DNA of 64,000 nucleotides, taken from contig CAWIJK010000002.1 of the NCBI GenBank assembly GCA_963836375.1, forward strand, positions 1,054,001 to 1,118,000, in the 5' to 3' direction. A program made the position numbers and the translations under genes. The DNA is from CAWIJK01 sp963836375 (lineage in GTDB: Bacteria; Actinomycetota; Acidimicrobiia; Acidimicrobiales; RAAP-2). The notes under the pieces were generated by a model that saw only the letters and a list, made by a program, of their open reading frames with translations, searched no databases and was not told the origin of the DNA. Of this stretch, positions 16,417 to 25,723 are shown piece after piece (within the stretch, counting starts at the first letter, position 1; the number at the start of each line of letters is the position of its first letter).

Positions 16417-17247
16417 TTAGATCTCACGCAAGGCGGCGGCCAGTGGCTCGAGCACGCCCGGATCCAGGGGCGGCGGGAGGTACACAATGCCCAGCTCGAC
16501 GCCGACCTCTGCGAATGCGGCGGCCTGCTGAGCGGTGGTCTTCGCGTCCCCCGTGAATCGGATGTGACTGGAAAGGAGAATCTCCGTAGGGTCTCGCCCA
16601 AGGTTCTCGCAGTGCTGGTGCAGTACGTCGCGCTTGCGGGCGAACTCCTCCGGCGTGCCACCCACGAAGTTCCAGTGCTGGCCAAACCGGGCTGCCGTGC
16701 GCAGCGTCCTCTTCTCGCCGCTACCGCCGACGCAGATCGGCGGGTGAGGGCGCTGCACCGGTTTCGGCTCGTTACGGGCATCGCTGAGCTGGTAGTACCG
16801 GCCTTTGAAGGTCGTCGTTTCCTGCGTGAGGAGGCCGATGATCACTTCGCAGGCCTCCTCGAAGCGGTCGCTGCGTTCGCCCGGCGTGCCCATCTCGATC
16901 CCGTAGGCGCCCGACTCCTCCTCGTTCCACCCGGCCCCGATCCCAAGCTCCAGCCGGCCATTGGACACGATGTCGAGGGTGGTTGCCATGTTGGCCAGGA
17001 TCGCCGGGTGGCGATAGTGGATGCCGGTGACCAGCGTTCCCATGCGCAGGCGGGTCGTCGCCTGAGCCAGCGCCGTCAGGGTGATCCAGCCCTCCATGCA
17101 TGGGCCGGTGCTGTCGGAAAAGATCGGATAGAAGTGGTCGAAGGTCCAGCCCGATTCGAACAACTCGATGTCGTCGGCCACTCTCCACACGGCAAGCATG
17201 TTGGCCCAGGTCGTTTCCTGCGGAGAGGTCTTGAAAGCGAAACGCAT
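16417..17247 (-). CDS. LLM class flavin/F420-dependent oxidoreductase
   Basis: 276-aa TIM-barrel oxidoreductase of the bacterial luciferase-like family. Motifs: MRFAFKTSPQETTW, ESGWTFDHFYPIFSDSTGPC, LVTGIHYRHPAILANMATTL, LELGIGAGWNEEE and ICVGGSGEKRTLR. This pattern is the actinobacterial TIGR03560-like F420 subgroup rather than FMN alkane monooxygenases. ATG at 17247 matches the family start; another ATG 9 bp upstream is possible. Substrate unknown. It converges on the thioesterase gene. Confidence 0.88.
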   Translation of the reverse strand: MRFAFKTSPQETTWANMLAVWRVADDIELFESGWTFDHFYPIFSDSTGPCMEGWITLTALAQATTRLRMGTLVTGIHYRHPAILANMATTLDIVSNGRLELGIGAGWNEEESGAYGIEMGTPGERSDRFEEACEVIIGLLTQETTTFKGRYYQLSDARNEPKPVQRPHPPICVGGSGEKRTLRTAARFGQHWNFVGGTPEEFARKRDVLHQHCENLGRDPTEILLSSHIRFTGDAKTTAQQAAAFAEVGVELGIVYLPPPLDPGVLEPLAAALREI

Positions 17248-17390
17248 AAGGTGCACATTAGGTCCCGGCGGGTGGCGCCCGTACGGGATCCGTTCTCAGC
17301 CTGATGGAGAAGGTGCGGGAGGCCCCGAAGTGCCGGTTGGCAGCAGCGGTTATCCGTCGCGGCCACTGGACTGGCCCGGTTTGGCCACCC

Positions 17391-17984
17391 TCAGATCGAC
17401 CCGAACCACGCATGTACGAGCGTTGACCGAGGATCCTGCCGGGCCGCGTCAGAACGCTTGCCGAACGAGGCAGCAATTGATTCGCCCAGCTCGGGAAGAA
17501 GGTAGTCGTGGCCGTCGAGGGTGATACTGATTGACGAATGACTCATCCGGCTCTGGATGGACTTGGAATGGGCTCCTTCGGCAATGGCGAGGGCCACGCC
17601 GCCGGTTATGGAGCCGGCACTTCACACCGGCCCGGCGGAGCGCCGGTGTGAAGTGGCTGCCCCAGAAGCTCGAAGAGAGCAACGGGTGGCCGGCGGAGTT
17701 GGGAAGACGATGCCCTCCGGCCCGGCTGCGGCAAAACGCTTGAGATGGTCGGCGAGGAGGTTGGTGGTGACGGAAAAGATCGTGATGGAACGGACAGATA
17801 ACGACGATTTCGGTTCCTTGGGGAGCCACTCCCCGGTTCTCAGGCGGACCAGCTGCTCGGTCACCAACCCCTTGCGGGCCCGGACGTTGAGCCGGGCCCG
17901 GAGCGCCGGGTAGCGCTGGCCCCGCTTCTCGATGAACCCCATCTCGATAACCTCTTCGGTTCGCAAGGAGCGTGGAGAGAGCAC
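17391..17984 (-). pseudogene. tyrosine recombinase (integrase) remnant
   Basis: Pieces of a phage-type integrase lie in order but in different frames. An N-terminus MGFIEKRGQRYPALRARL is followed by an internal deletion. Catalytic-domain strands then appear as LRTGEWLPKEPKSSLSVRSI and VTTNLLADHLKRFAAAGPEG, then SHFTPALRRAGVK, and a C-terminus EGAHSKSIQSRMSHSSISIT and LDGHDYLLPELGE. The HDLRHT catalytic box is reduced to HNRR and the Tyr context is altered, so it is inactive. It lies beside tRNA-Cys at the right end of the island, pointing to site-specific integration in the past. Confidence 0.8.
17618..17655. repeat. 14-bp perfect inverted repeat
   Basis: CACTTCACACCGGC and GCCGGTGTGAAGTG with a 10-base loop, inside the integrase remnant where the ancestral frame reads HFTPALRRAGVK. 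Stable hairpin; may be accidental to that coding sequence. Confidence 0.7.
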
Positions 17985-18041
17985 GCCGGTGCAAAACCAG
18001 GGGTGAATGGGCGATGTCTGGAGGTCACCGCCGGTCAGGCA

Positions 18042-18084
18042 CGGCCACTGGTGGTCCCTCCAGAAATAGCCACTGACCAGCGAT
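18042..18084 (+). repeat. 43-bp direct repeat, right copy
   Basis: Partner of 3809-3851; ends 20 bp before the 3' end of tRNA-Cys. Candidate attR. Confidence 0.55.
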
Positions 18085-18103
18085 GATAGCCAGACGGGTG
18101 CAG

Positions 18104-18175
18104 AGGCGGCGGTCGGAATCGAACCGACGTACGGGGCTTTGCAGGCCCCTGCCTAAACCACTCGGCCACGCCGCC
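18104..18175 (-). tRNA. tRNA-Cys (GCA)
   Basis: 72-nt cloverleaf: acceptor GGCGGCG/CGCCGCC, anticodon stem GGGGC/GCCCC with loop CTGCAAA (anticodon GCA), T-loop TTCGATT, discriminator U. CCA is not encoded. Its 3' end faces the island. Confidence 0.95.
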
Positions 18176-18225
18176 GGACCGGGTCAGCCTAACCGGTGGG
18201 CGGGATCGCTCGAGGAGCCGTTCAC

Positions 18226-19719
18226 TCACCCGGCCAGGGCGAGCTCGGTCCCCCCGACCTGGTCCCTGCGGGCCGACACGAGCACGGCGGCGGCGATCGC
18301 CGCCGCGGCCAGGGCACCGGCACCGAACAGGAAACCCACCGTGTACCCGTGCACCATCCCGGCGGAGACCGCGCCGGGGGTGCCGGCGTGCGCGACGACG
18401 TAGGCGGTGGCCGAGGTGGCGTAGATCGTGTTGAGCAGGGCCGTGCCGAGCGAGCCCCCAACCTGCTGACTGGCGTTGAAGGTGGCACTGGCCACCCCGG
18501 CGTCGTGGTTGTCCACGTCGAGCAAGGCGGTGCTCGACATCGGAACGAAGGCGAAGCCGAGCCCGAGGCTCATCACGATCTCCGCCGGCAGGACGTGGAG
18601 AACGTAGCTCGTGTGCACGCCGATCTGGGTGAGCCAGAGCAGCCCGACCACACCAGCCAGGAAGCCCCCCACGAGCATCGGGCGCGGTCCGATCCGGGGG
18701 AGGACCCGGCTGGCGACGGTGGCCGCGACGATGATCCCGGCCGAGAAGGGCAGGAAGGCGAAGCCGGCCATGAGGGCCGAGTAGTGCAGCGTCCCCTGGA
18801 AGTAGTAGGTAAGGAACAGGAACATCCCGAGCATCCCCACCCCGGTCAGGAACGAGCCGAGGAACGAGCCGCCGCGGTTGCGGTCGAGGATCACCCGCAT
18901 GGGCAAGAGGGGGTGCCTCGAGCGCAGTTCGACGACCACGAAGGCGACGAGCAGGACGACCGACAAGCCGAGGAACGCGAGGGTGAGGGTCGAGGCCCAT
19001 CCGTGGGTGGTGGCGGTGGTCAGTCCGTAGACCAGGGCCATCAGGCCGGCCGTCGCCGTCACCGCCCCGGGGATGTCGTAGCTCGTATTGCCGTGCGCCC
19101 TGCTCTCGCGCACCAGGCGCACCGCGGCCAGAGCGGCCACCAGCGAGATCGGCACGTTGACCAACAGGCACCAGCGCCACGACGCGTACTCGGTGAGCAG
19201 GCCGCCCATGACCAGCCCGATGGCCGCGCCGCCACCGGCGATGGCCCCGAAGACCCCGAAGGCCTTGGCCCGCTCGGTGGGCTCGGTGAAGGTCACCGAG
19301 ATGAGCGATAGGGCGGCCGGCGCCATCAGGGCGGCGAAGGCGCCCTGGAGGGCACGGGACCCGAAGAGCATGGCCGAGTTCTGGGCCAGACCGCCGAGGG
19401 CCGAAGCCGTTGCGAACCCGAGCAGACCGACGATGAACATCCGCTTGCGGCCCCGGAAGTCGGCGATCCTCCCCCCCAAGAGGAGCAGGCCGCCGAACGT
19501 CAGGGTGTACGCGGTGACGACCCACTGACGGTTGGCTGTCGAGATGTGCAGCGAGTGCTGCGCCGAGGGGAGCGCGATGGTGACGATCGAGGCGTCGAGC
19601 ACCACCATCAGTTGGGCCACGGCGATGACGGCCAGGGCCAGCCACCGGCGGGGATCGGTAGAGGCGCCGCCGTCGGCGGGTTCGGTCTCGGGGGCAGGTG
19701 CCTGGTGGAGGTCGGTCAT
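18226..19719 (-). CDS. MFS drug exporter, DHA2 family
   Basis: 497-aa 14-TM exporter. Motif D1 is LDASIVTIALPSAQ, motif A GGRIADFRGRKRMF, and motif C is in helix 5 (GAAIGLVMGGLL). The N-terminus is cytoplasmic (MTDLHQAPAPETEP). It lies 73 bp downstream of a tetR in the same direction, so the two probably form a self-regulated export operon. High G+C like the core genome. Substrate unknown. Confidence 0.9.
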   Translation of the reverse strand: MTDLHQAPAPETEPADGGASTDPRRWLALAVIAVAQLMVVLDASIVTIALPSAQHSLHISTANRQWVVTAYTLTFGGLLLLGGRIADFRGRKRMFIVGLLGFATASALGGLAQNSAMLFGSRALQGAFAALMAPAALSLISVTFTEPTERAKAFGVFGAIAGGGAAIGLVMGGLLTEYASWRWCLLVNVPISLVAALAAVRLVRESRAHGNTSYDIPGAVTATAGLMALVYGLTTATTHGWASTLTLAFLGLSVVLLVAFVVVELRSRHPLLPMRVILDRNRGGSFLGSFLTGVGMLGMFLFLTYYFQGTLHYSALMAGFAFLPFSAGIIVAATVASRVLPRIGPRPMLVGGFLAGVVGLLWLTQIGVHTSYVLHVLPAEIVMSLGLGFAFVPMSSTALLDVDNHDAGVASATFNASQQVGGSLGTALLNTIYATSATAYVVAHAGTPGAVSAGMVHGYTVGFLFGAGALAAAAIAAAVLVSARRDQVGGTELALAG

Positions 19720-19792
19720 CGGGCGTTCCTTCGGTGGTGGTCGAACGGGGGGTGGGGGTGGAGGGACAGCAGTCGCCGGGTGGCGGGCGACC

Positions 19793-20398
19793 TCAGGCGG
19801 TGAGGACGGGCAGGACGATGTCGTCGACGACGTGTTCGAAGAACGCCCCGTCGAGTGGTTCGCCGGTGATGAGCAGCCGCATGAAGATCATGGCCGGGAG
19901 CACCTCGGTGATCGATCGGGGGTCGGCGGTGGCCGGGACCTCGCCCCGGGCGACGGCAAGGTCGACGATGTGGCGGGCCACCGCCTGCTTGCCCTCGGTG
20001 GCCTGGTCCCGCATCAGCCCGGCCAGCACGGGGTCCGAGCGGGCCGCCCACAGCACCCCGGCCACCAAGGCCCCGTCCTCGGAGGCCAAGGCGGTGCCGA
20101 TCTCGCCCGCCATGGTCAGCAGGTCGCCCCGCAGGCTCCCGGTGTCGGGGAGGGCGAGCTGGTGGCACTGGCGGCACCGGACCGCCTCGGCCACCACCTC
20201 GGCCTTGCCCGACCAGCGGCGGTAGATGGTGGCCTTGGAGGCCCGGGCCCGTTCGGCCAGGGCGTCCATGCTCAGCCCGTCGTAGCCGACCTCCACCACC
20301 AGTTCGAGGGCGGCGTCCAAGATGGCCTGCTCCCGGGTCTCCGAGCGCGGCCGACCGAGGGTGTGGGGGGCGGTCGGGGGGGCGGGGGGCGGGTTCAT
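19793..20398 (-). CDS. TetR/AcrR family regulator of adjacent MFS exporter
   Basis: 201 aa with HTH SMDALAERARASKATIYRRW at residues ~45-65 and a TetR_C_11-like ligand domain (RCRQCHQLALPDTGSLRGDL). First gene of a tetR-MFS operon. Upstream, an inverted pair of CGAAACGGTT sequences marks the likely operator, so autoregulation and control of the exporter are expected. Confidence 0.9.
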   Translation of the reverse strand: MNPPPAPPTAPHTLGRPRSETREQAILDAALELVVEVGYDGLSMDALAERARASKATIYRRWSGKAEVVAEAVRCRQCHQLALPDTGSLRGDLLTMAGEIGTALASEDGALVAGVLWAARSDPVLAGLMRDQATEGKQAVARHIVDLAVARGEVPATADPRSITEVLPAMIFMRLLITGEPLDGAFFEHVVDDIVLPVLTA

Positions 20399-20410
20399 CG
20401 GTCGAGAGAA

Positions 20411-20465
20411 CGAAACGGTTCAGTTCCGATACTAAGCCGATCCGGAATAAAACGCAACCGTTTCG
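20411..20465. promoter_or_regulatory. inverted repeat operator upstream of tetR-MFS
   Basis: CGAAACGGTT at 20411-20420 and AACCGTTTCG at 20456-20465 are exact inverse copies within the promoter region shared with the divergent glycosyltransferase. Confidence 0.65.
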
Positions 20466-20569
20466 TTTCGATTTGCCCGTCACCGACCCGGGGCACGCCG
20501 GGCCCGGGCTCGGGCCCCCGCCGGCGGCGCCCGACCGACGGTGCCCCCGGCGGTGCTTGAATCGGCACC

Positions 20570-21605
20570 ATGCGAATCGGACTGGTCGCCCCCCCGTGGA
20601 CCCCGGTACCCCCTCCCCTGTACGGGGGGATCGAGCTGGTGGTCGACGAGCTGGCCCGCGGCTTTCAGAGCGCCGGGCACGAGGTGGTCCTCTACACCAC
20701 CGGCGACTCCACCTGCCCGGTGCCCCGCCGCTGGATCCTGCCCGAGGCCGAAGGCATGCGGATCGGGATGGCGGTTCCCGAGCTGCGCCACGTGATCGGC
20801 GCCTACGACAGCCTGGTCGACTGTGACATCGTCCACGACCACACCCTGGCCGGCCCCCTCCTGGCGGCGGCCCGGTCCACGCCGTTCCCGGTGGTGACAA
20901 CCGTCCACGGTCCGTTGAACGAGGATCTGGTGGACCTCTACGGCGCTCTCGGCGACCGGGTGCCGATCGTGTGCATCTCCGAGGCCCAGCACCGGGTGGC
21001 CCCGCAGATCCCGGTGGCCCGGGTCATCCTCCACGGCATCGACGCCTCGCTCTTCCCGGTGGGCGACGGCTCGGGCGACACCGACGGCGACTACTGCCTC
21101 TTCCTCGGCCGCATGGCCCCGGACAAAGGGGCCCACCGGGCCATCGAGGTCGCCCGCAAGGCCGGGCTGCGCCTCCTCATGGCCGCCAAGATGCGCGAGC
21201 CGTGGGAGGTCCGCTACTTCACCGAGATGGTCGAGCCCCTGCTGGGGCCCGACGCGGTCTACCTCGGCGAAGTGCCCCACGAACAGAAACTCGACCTGCT
21301 CGACGGGGCCAGCGCGCTCTTGTTCCCGATCCGCTGGAACGAGCCGTTCGGCCTCGTCATGCTCGAGGCCATGGCGTGCGGGACCCCGGTCCTCGCCTTC
21401 CCCGAGGGCGCCGCCCCCGAGGTGGTCGAGCACGGGCGGACCGGTTTCCTCTGCGACAGCGAGGTCGAGATGGTCGACGCCCTCGGTCGGCTGGGCGAAC
21501 TCGACCGGGCCGACTGCCGGGCGGCGGTCGAGGGGCCCTTCTCCACCCGCCGCATGGTGGCGGACCACCTCGAGCTGTTCGCCGACCTTGGTGGCGCGGT
21601 CCTGA
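20570..21605 (+). CDS. glycosyltransferase family 4 (frameshift near the C-terminus)
   Basis: GT-B retaining glycosyltransferase. The N-terminal domain starts MRIGLVAPPWTPVPPPLYGG (acceptor-side glycine loop). The C-terminal domain has YCLFLGRMAPDKGAHRAIEV and the nucleotide-sugar motif NEPFGLVMLEAMACGTPVLA. As written the frame misses its stop and runs on for about 600 bp. Removing one T near 21588 (GACCTTGG) ends the protein in LFADLVARS followed by TGA at 21603. The 1036-nt span fits one surplus base and a 344-aa product. Sugar and acceptor unknown. Confidence 0.85.
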
Positions 21606-21639
21606 GCGCAGCGCGGCCGCGGACCCGAAGCGCCGGGCG

Positions 21640-21846
21640 CTACGAGCGGCGCCGGAACAAGAGCCACAGGGCGCCGGCCACGACTCCGATCAGCACGGCC
21701 AGCTTCACCAGGCCCCAGACGAGCCCGGCCACCGCGCTCAGCACCCAGAAGGCGATGAGCACTCCGACCACGCCCACCGCCACCAGCACCAGACCATCGA
21801 ACAGTCGGAGGCCCCCGCTCTTTTGCTTCTCGACTTCTCCGGCCAT
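21640..21846 (-). CDS. small membrane protein, 68 aa
   Basis: MAGEVEKQKSGGLRLFDG is followed by two hydrophobic helices (LVLVAVGVVGVLIAFWVLSA and LVKLAVLIGVVAGALWLL) and a basic RRRS end, so an inner-membrane hairpin with an inside C-terminus is likely. GAGGAGG precedes the ATG at 21846. Sits antisense between the glycosyltransferase and glnD. Function unknown. Confidence 0.65.
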   Translation of the reverse strand: MAGEVEKQKSGGLRLFDGLVLVAVGVVGVLIAFWVLSAVAGLVWGLVKLAVLIGVVAGALWLLFRRRS

Positions 21847-21908
21847 GGTGCCTCCTCGTCGGTCCCACCGTCGGGGCGGGACCACCCCCAATGCTACGTT
21901 CCGAGCCC

Positions 21909-24329
21909 ATGGTCGAGGTCTCGCTCCGGGATCGGCGCCAGGCCCTCTTGGACCGCCCGGGCCTGCAGGGGACCGACTTCTGCCGGGCCTACGCCGCCGA
22001 GGCCGACGACTGGCTTGTCGGGCCTGGCCGACCGAGCGGCCGGGGGCAGCCACCGCCGCCTGGCGCTGCTGGCCGTCGGCGGCTACGGCCGGGGCGAGCT
22101 GTGCCCGTTCAGCGACCTCGACGTGGTGCTGGTCCACGACGGCCGACGCGACGTGGCGCGCGGTGGCCGACGCCATCTGGTACCCGGTCTGGGACCAGGG
22201 GGTGCACCTCGACCACTAGCGTCCGCCGCCCGGCCGAGGTCCTGGCGGCCGCCGCCGAGCGACCTCCGGGTGGCCCTGGGGCTCCTCGACGCCCGCCTGG
22301 TGTGGGGCGACGAGCGGGTGGCCGGTCCCCTGCTCGGCCGGGCGACCGATCTGTGGCGGTCGCGACTGGGCGCCCAGTGGCTGCCGACCTTGGCCGAGCA
22401 GATGGCCGAGCGGCACCGCACCGCAGGGTGACGTGGCCTTCCTGCTCGAACCCGACCTGAAGGAGAGCCACGGCGGGCTGCGCGACGTCAACGTGCTGCG
22501 GGCGGTGGCCGCCTACGCCCCCCTGCTGGCCGACTACGTCAACCTGGCCTCGTTGGAGCCGGCCGCCGCCGTACTCGACCGCGGTCCGGGTCGAGCTGCA
22601 CCGCAGATGCCGGGCGGGAGCTCGACCGACTGCTCCTCCAAGAACAGGACCACATCGCCGCGCGTCCTCGCCTACGGCGACGCCGACGAACTGATGGCCG
22701 CGGTGTCGACGGCCGGCCGGGCCATCGCCTGGGTCAGCGACGATGCCTGGCGCCGGCGGCGGCTCTGGCAGCCCGAGGGACCGGCCGGCGGGGGCGCCGC
22801 CGCCGGCGACCGCGGCCACCACGAGGGCCACCCGGCGTGCCACCGAGCCGCAACCGCGGGGAGCTCGAGCCGGGCATCGCGCTGGTCGGCGGCGAGGTGG
22901 CCCTGACCCCGGCGGCCGCCGTGGCCGACGACTCGTCGCTGGCCCTCCGGCTGGCCGCGGTGGCGGCCGAGCGGGACCTGCCCATCGCCCGCGGCGCCCT
23001 GCACCGGTTGGCCGACAAGATGGCGCCCGCCCCCCGACCCCTGGCCGCTCGAGACCCGCCAGGCGCTGGTCCGGGTGCTCTGCGCCGGGCACGCCGGCGG
23101 TCGCCGCCCTCGAGGCGCTCGACCACGCAGGACCTCCTCGCCCGCATCCTGCCCGAGTGGGCGGCCGTGCGCAACAAGCCCCAGCGCAACGCCTACCACC
23201 GCTTCACCGTCGACCGGCACCTGCTCGAGGCGGCGGCCAACGCGGCCGAGCTGGCCGACCGGGTGGACCGGCCGGACCTCCTGGTGGTGGGCGCCCTCCT
23301 CCACGACATCGGCAAGGGCTACCCCGGCGACCACACCGAGGTCGGGCATCGGCCTGGTGGCCACCATCGCCCGGCGGATGGGCTTCGCGCCGGGCGACGT
23401 CGAGACCCTGGTGGCCATGTGCCGCTACCACCTCCTGCTCCCCGACACCGCCACCCGACGCGACCTCGACGACCCGGCCACCATCGACACGGTGGCCAAG
23501 GCGGTCGGCGACGTCGGCGACCCTCGAGCTCCTGGGCGCCCTGACCGAGGCGGACAGCCTGGCCACCGGTCCCTCGGCCTGGGGCAGCTGGAAGGCCGGC
23601 CTGGTGGCCGAGCTGGTCGAGCGGGCCCGCCGCGCAGCTCGAGGGCCAGTCCACCGCCGACCAGGAAGCGGCTGGGTCACCGACGCCCACCGCTCGGTCA
23701 TGGCCGAGGTGCGTGCCGGCGGACGGGCCGGCCGTCGTGCTCGACCCGCCCCGGGTGGTGGTGGCCGCCCCGGACCGCCGCGGCCTCCTGGCCTCGGTGG
23801 CCGGGACCCTGGCCCTCCACGGCCTCGACGTGCGCAGCGCCGACGCCACCAGCGAGGACGGGGTGGCCGTCGAGGTGTTCACCGTCGAGGTGGGCCGGGG
23901 GTCGCTGGCCCGACAGCGCCCGGCTGCGCGAGGACCTCGAGGCGGTGCTCGACGACCGCCTCGCCCTGGGCGACCGGCTGGCGGCCAAGGCCAAGGACTA
24001 CGACCGGCCACCGCCCGGCGACCAGCCGCCCGCCCGGTGGTGCCCCAGGTCAGCGTGGACAACGAGGCCTCGGCCTCCTCGACGCGTGGTCGAGGTCCGG
24101 GCGGCCGACGAGGTGGGCCTGCTCCACCGGGTGACCCGGGCCCTGTTCGACTGCGACCTCGACGTGGTCTCGGCTCGGGTCTCGACGATCGGCACGCGAG
24201 GTCGTCGACGCCTTCTACGTGCGCGACGCCGCCGGGGGCAAGGTGAGCGACCCGGCCGCCCTGGCCGACCTCGAGGCGGCCGTCCGGGCCGTGCTCTGCG
24301 ACCCGCCGGCGCTGAGCCGGCGGACCTGA
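21909..24329 (+). pseudogene. glnD: [protein-PII] uridylyltransferase GlnD, multiply frameshifted
   Basis: GlnD modifies the PII signal protein and so sets nitrogen metabolism. All domains are present in order but split among three frames. The nucleotidyltransferase motif is LLAVGGYGRGELCPFSDLDV, then come the GlnD central helices (EPDLKESHGGLRDVNVLRA), the HD phosphohydrolase domain (LHDIGKGYPGDHTEVG) and two ACT domains (PDRRGLLASVAGTLALHGLD and VRAADEVGLLHRVTRALFDC). About twenty frame changes occur, nearly all removable by deleting one base (for example near 22015, 22251, 22426, 22661, 23092, 23344, 23522, 23720, 23913, 24087). No stop or missense decay is evident otherwise. No glnB or amtB is adjacent. 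Confidence 0.85.
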
Positions 24330-24531
24330 GCCGGCCGAGCTGCCCGCCGGACCCTCCGGGGTCGCGGGGCCCCGGGTGCCCGGCGGCGTCCGGCCGCCCA
24401 CGGGCCCGCCAGCCACTCCTGAGCGCCCGGGAGGCGCCGGGGAACCGAATCGTAAGGAATTGGCCCGGAGCACGCGTTTTGCGCCGCAGGGGGACTGGTA
24501 ACATCCGGTCCGACCCTGGTTCGGAGGAGCA
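24330..24531. other. intergenic region, glnD to L,D-transpeptidase
   Basis: About 200 bp with no gene. Holds the promoter and GGAGGAGCA ribosome site of the downstream gene; nothing else recognised. Confidence 0.5.
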
Positions 24532-25686
24532 ATGGGGAGCGATCCGGCACACAAGACGAGTACCCGGCACATGAGCCGCGGCACCGTCGTGCTCACCGTG
24601 GCCCTCGCCGTCGTCGTCCTGGCGCTCCTGGCCGGCGGGATCGTGCTGGCCACCCGTCCGACCGGCACCGGCAGCGCCTCGGCGACGACGCCGCCCCAGG
24701 TGGTCCCGCTCGACGTGGTGGGCACCACGCCAGCCGCCAACGCAACGAACATCGCCCCCAGCACGGCGGTCACCGTCGCCCTTTCCACCCCGCTGGCCGC
24801 CGACAGCCCGATGCCGACGATCTCGCCGTCCCTGGCGGGCAACTGGTCGGCCCTGTCGCCCACCGAGCTCCAGTTCGTGAGCACCGGGCCTCTAGTCCCG
24901 GGCTCCCAGGAGACCATCACCGTGCCCGGGGGACCCAACGGGCTGGTGAGCACCCAGGGCCAGCACCTGGCGGCATCCGTGTCCGTGCCCTTCACGGTGG
25001 CCCAGGGCTCGACGCTGCGGCTCCAGCAGCTGCTGGCCCAGCTCGGCTACCTTCCGCTCTCGTTCACCCCGGCCACCCAGCCCAGCTCGCCACAGCAAGA
25101 GGCCGACCCCCAGCAGGGGACCTTCAACTGGCGCTGGCCCGATCAGCCCGAGCTCGCTGACCTCGTTGTGGGACCCCGACTCTTACAACACCATCACCAA
25201 GGGCGCCATCATGAGCTTCGAGGACCAGCACGGCCTGACCACCGACGGGCTGGCCGGACCCCAGGTCTGGGGTGCGGCTGCTGGCGGCGGCCGAATCGGG
25301 TGCGTCTGACCCCAACAGCTACGACTACGTCTACGTGCAGAGGACCCCCGAGCCCGAATCGGTGACCGTCTACCAGAACGGGGTGGAGACCTACGAGACG
25401 CCGGCCAACACCGGCGTCGCCGCCGCACCGACCGCCTCGGGGACCTTCCCGGTGTACCTGCGCTACCAGGTGACCACCATGAGCGGGACCAACCCCGACG
25501 GGTCGAAGTACGTGGACCCGGGGATCCCCTGGGTCAGCTACTTCAACGGCGAGCGACGCCCTGCACGGCTTCGTGCGGGGCAGCTACGGCTACCCCCAGA
25601 GCGACGGCTGCGTCGAGATGCCGCCGGCCAACGCCGCCATCGTCTACCCGAAGACCCCGATCGGCACCCTGGTCACCGTCCAGTAG
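24532..25686 (+). CDS. L,D-transpeptidase (three frameshifts)
   Basis: Cell-wall 3-3 cross-linking enzyme. One N-terminal membrane helix (VVLTVALAVVVLALLAGGIV) is followed by an Ig-like domain (NIAPSTAVTVALSTPLAADS), a peptidoglycan-binding segment (SFEDQHGLTTDGLAGPQVW), then the YkuD domain with YVQRTPEPESVTVYQNG. The catalytic Cys lies in SYGYPQSDGCVEMP after an upstream His. Removing single G residues near 25147, 25269 and 25553 gives one 383-aa protein, and 1155 nt fits three surplus bases. ATG at 24532. Confidence 0.85.
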
Positions 25687-25723
25687 GCCGGCTCCGCCGG
25701 CGGCGGGCCGGGCGGACCTCGGG

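Noticed and set aside
20570..22219. 549-aa glycosyltransferase with a novel C-terminal domain
   Set aside because: The extra 200 residues read antisense through the small membrane protein gene and into glnD; one surplus T explains the missed stop.
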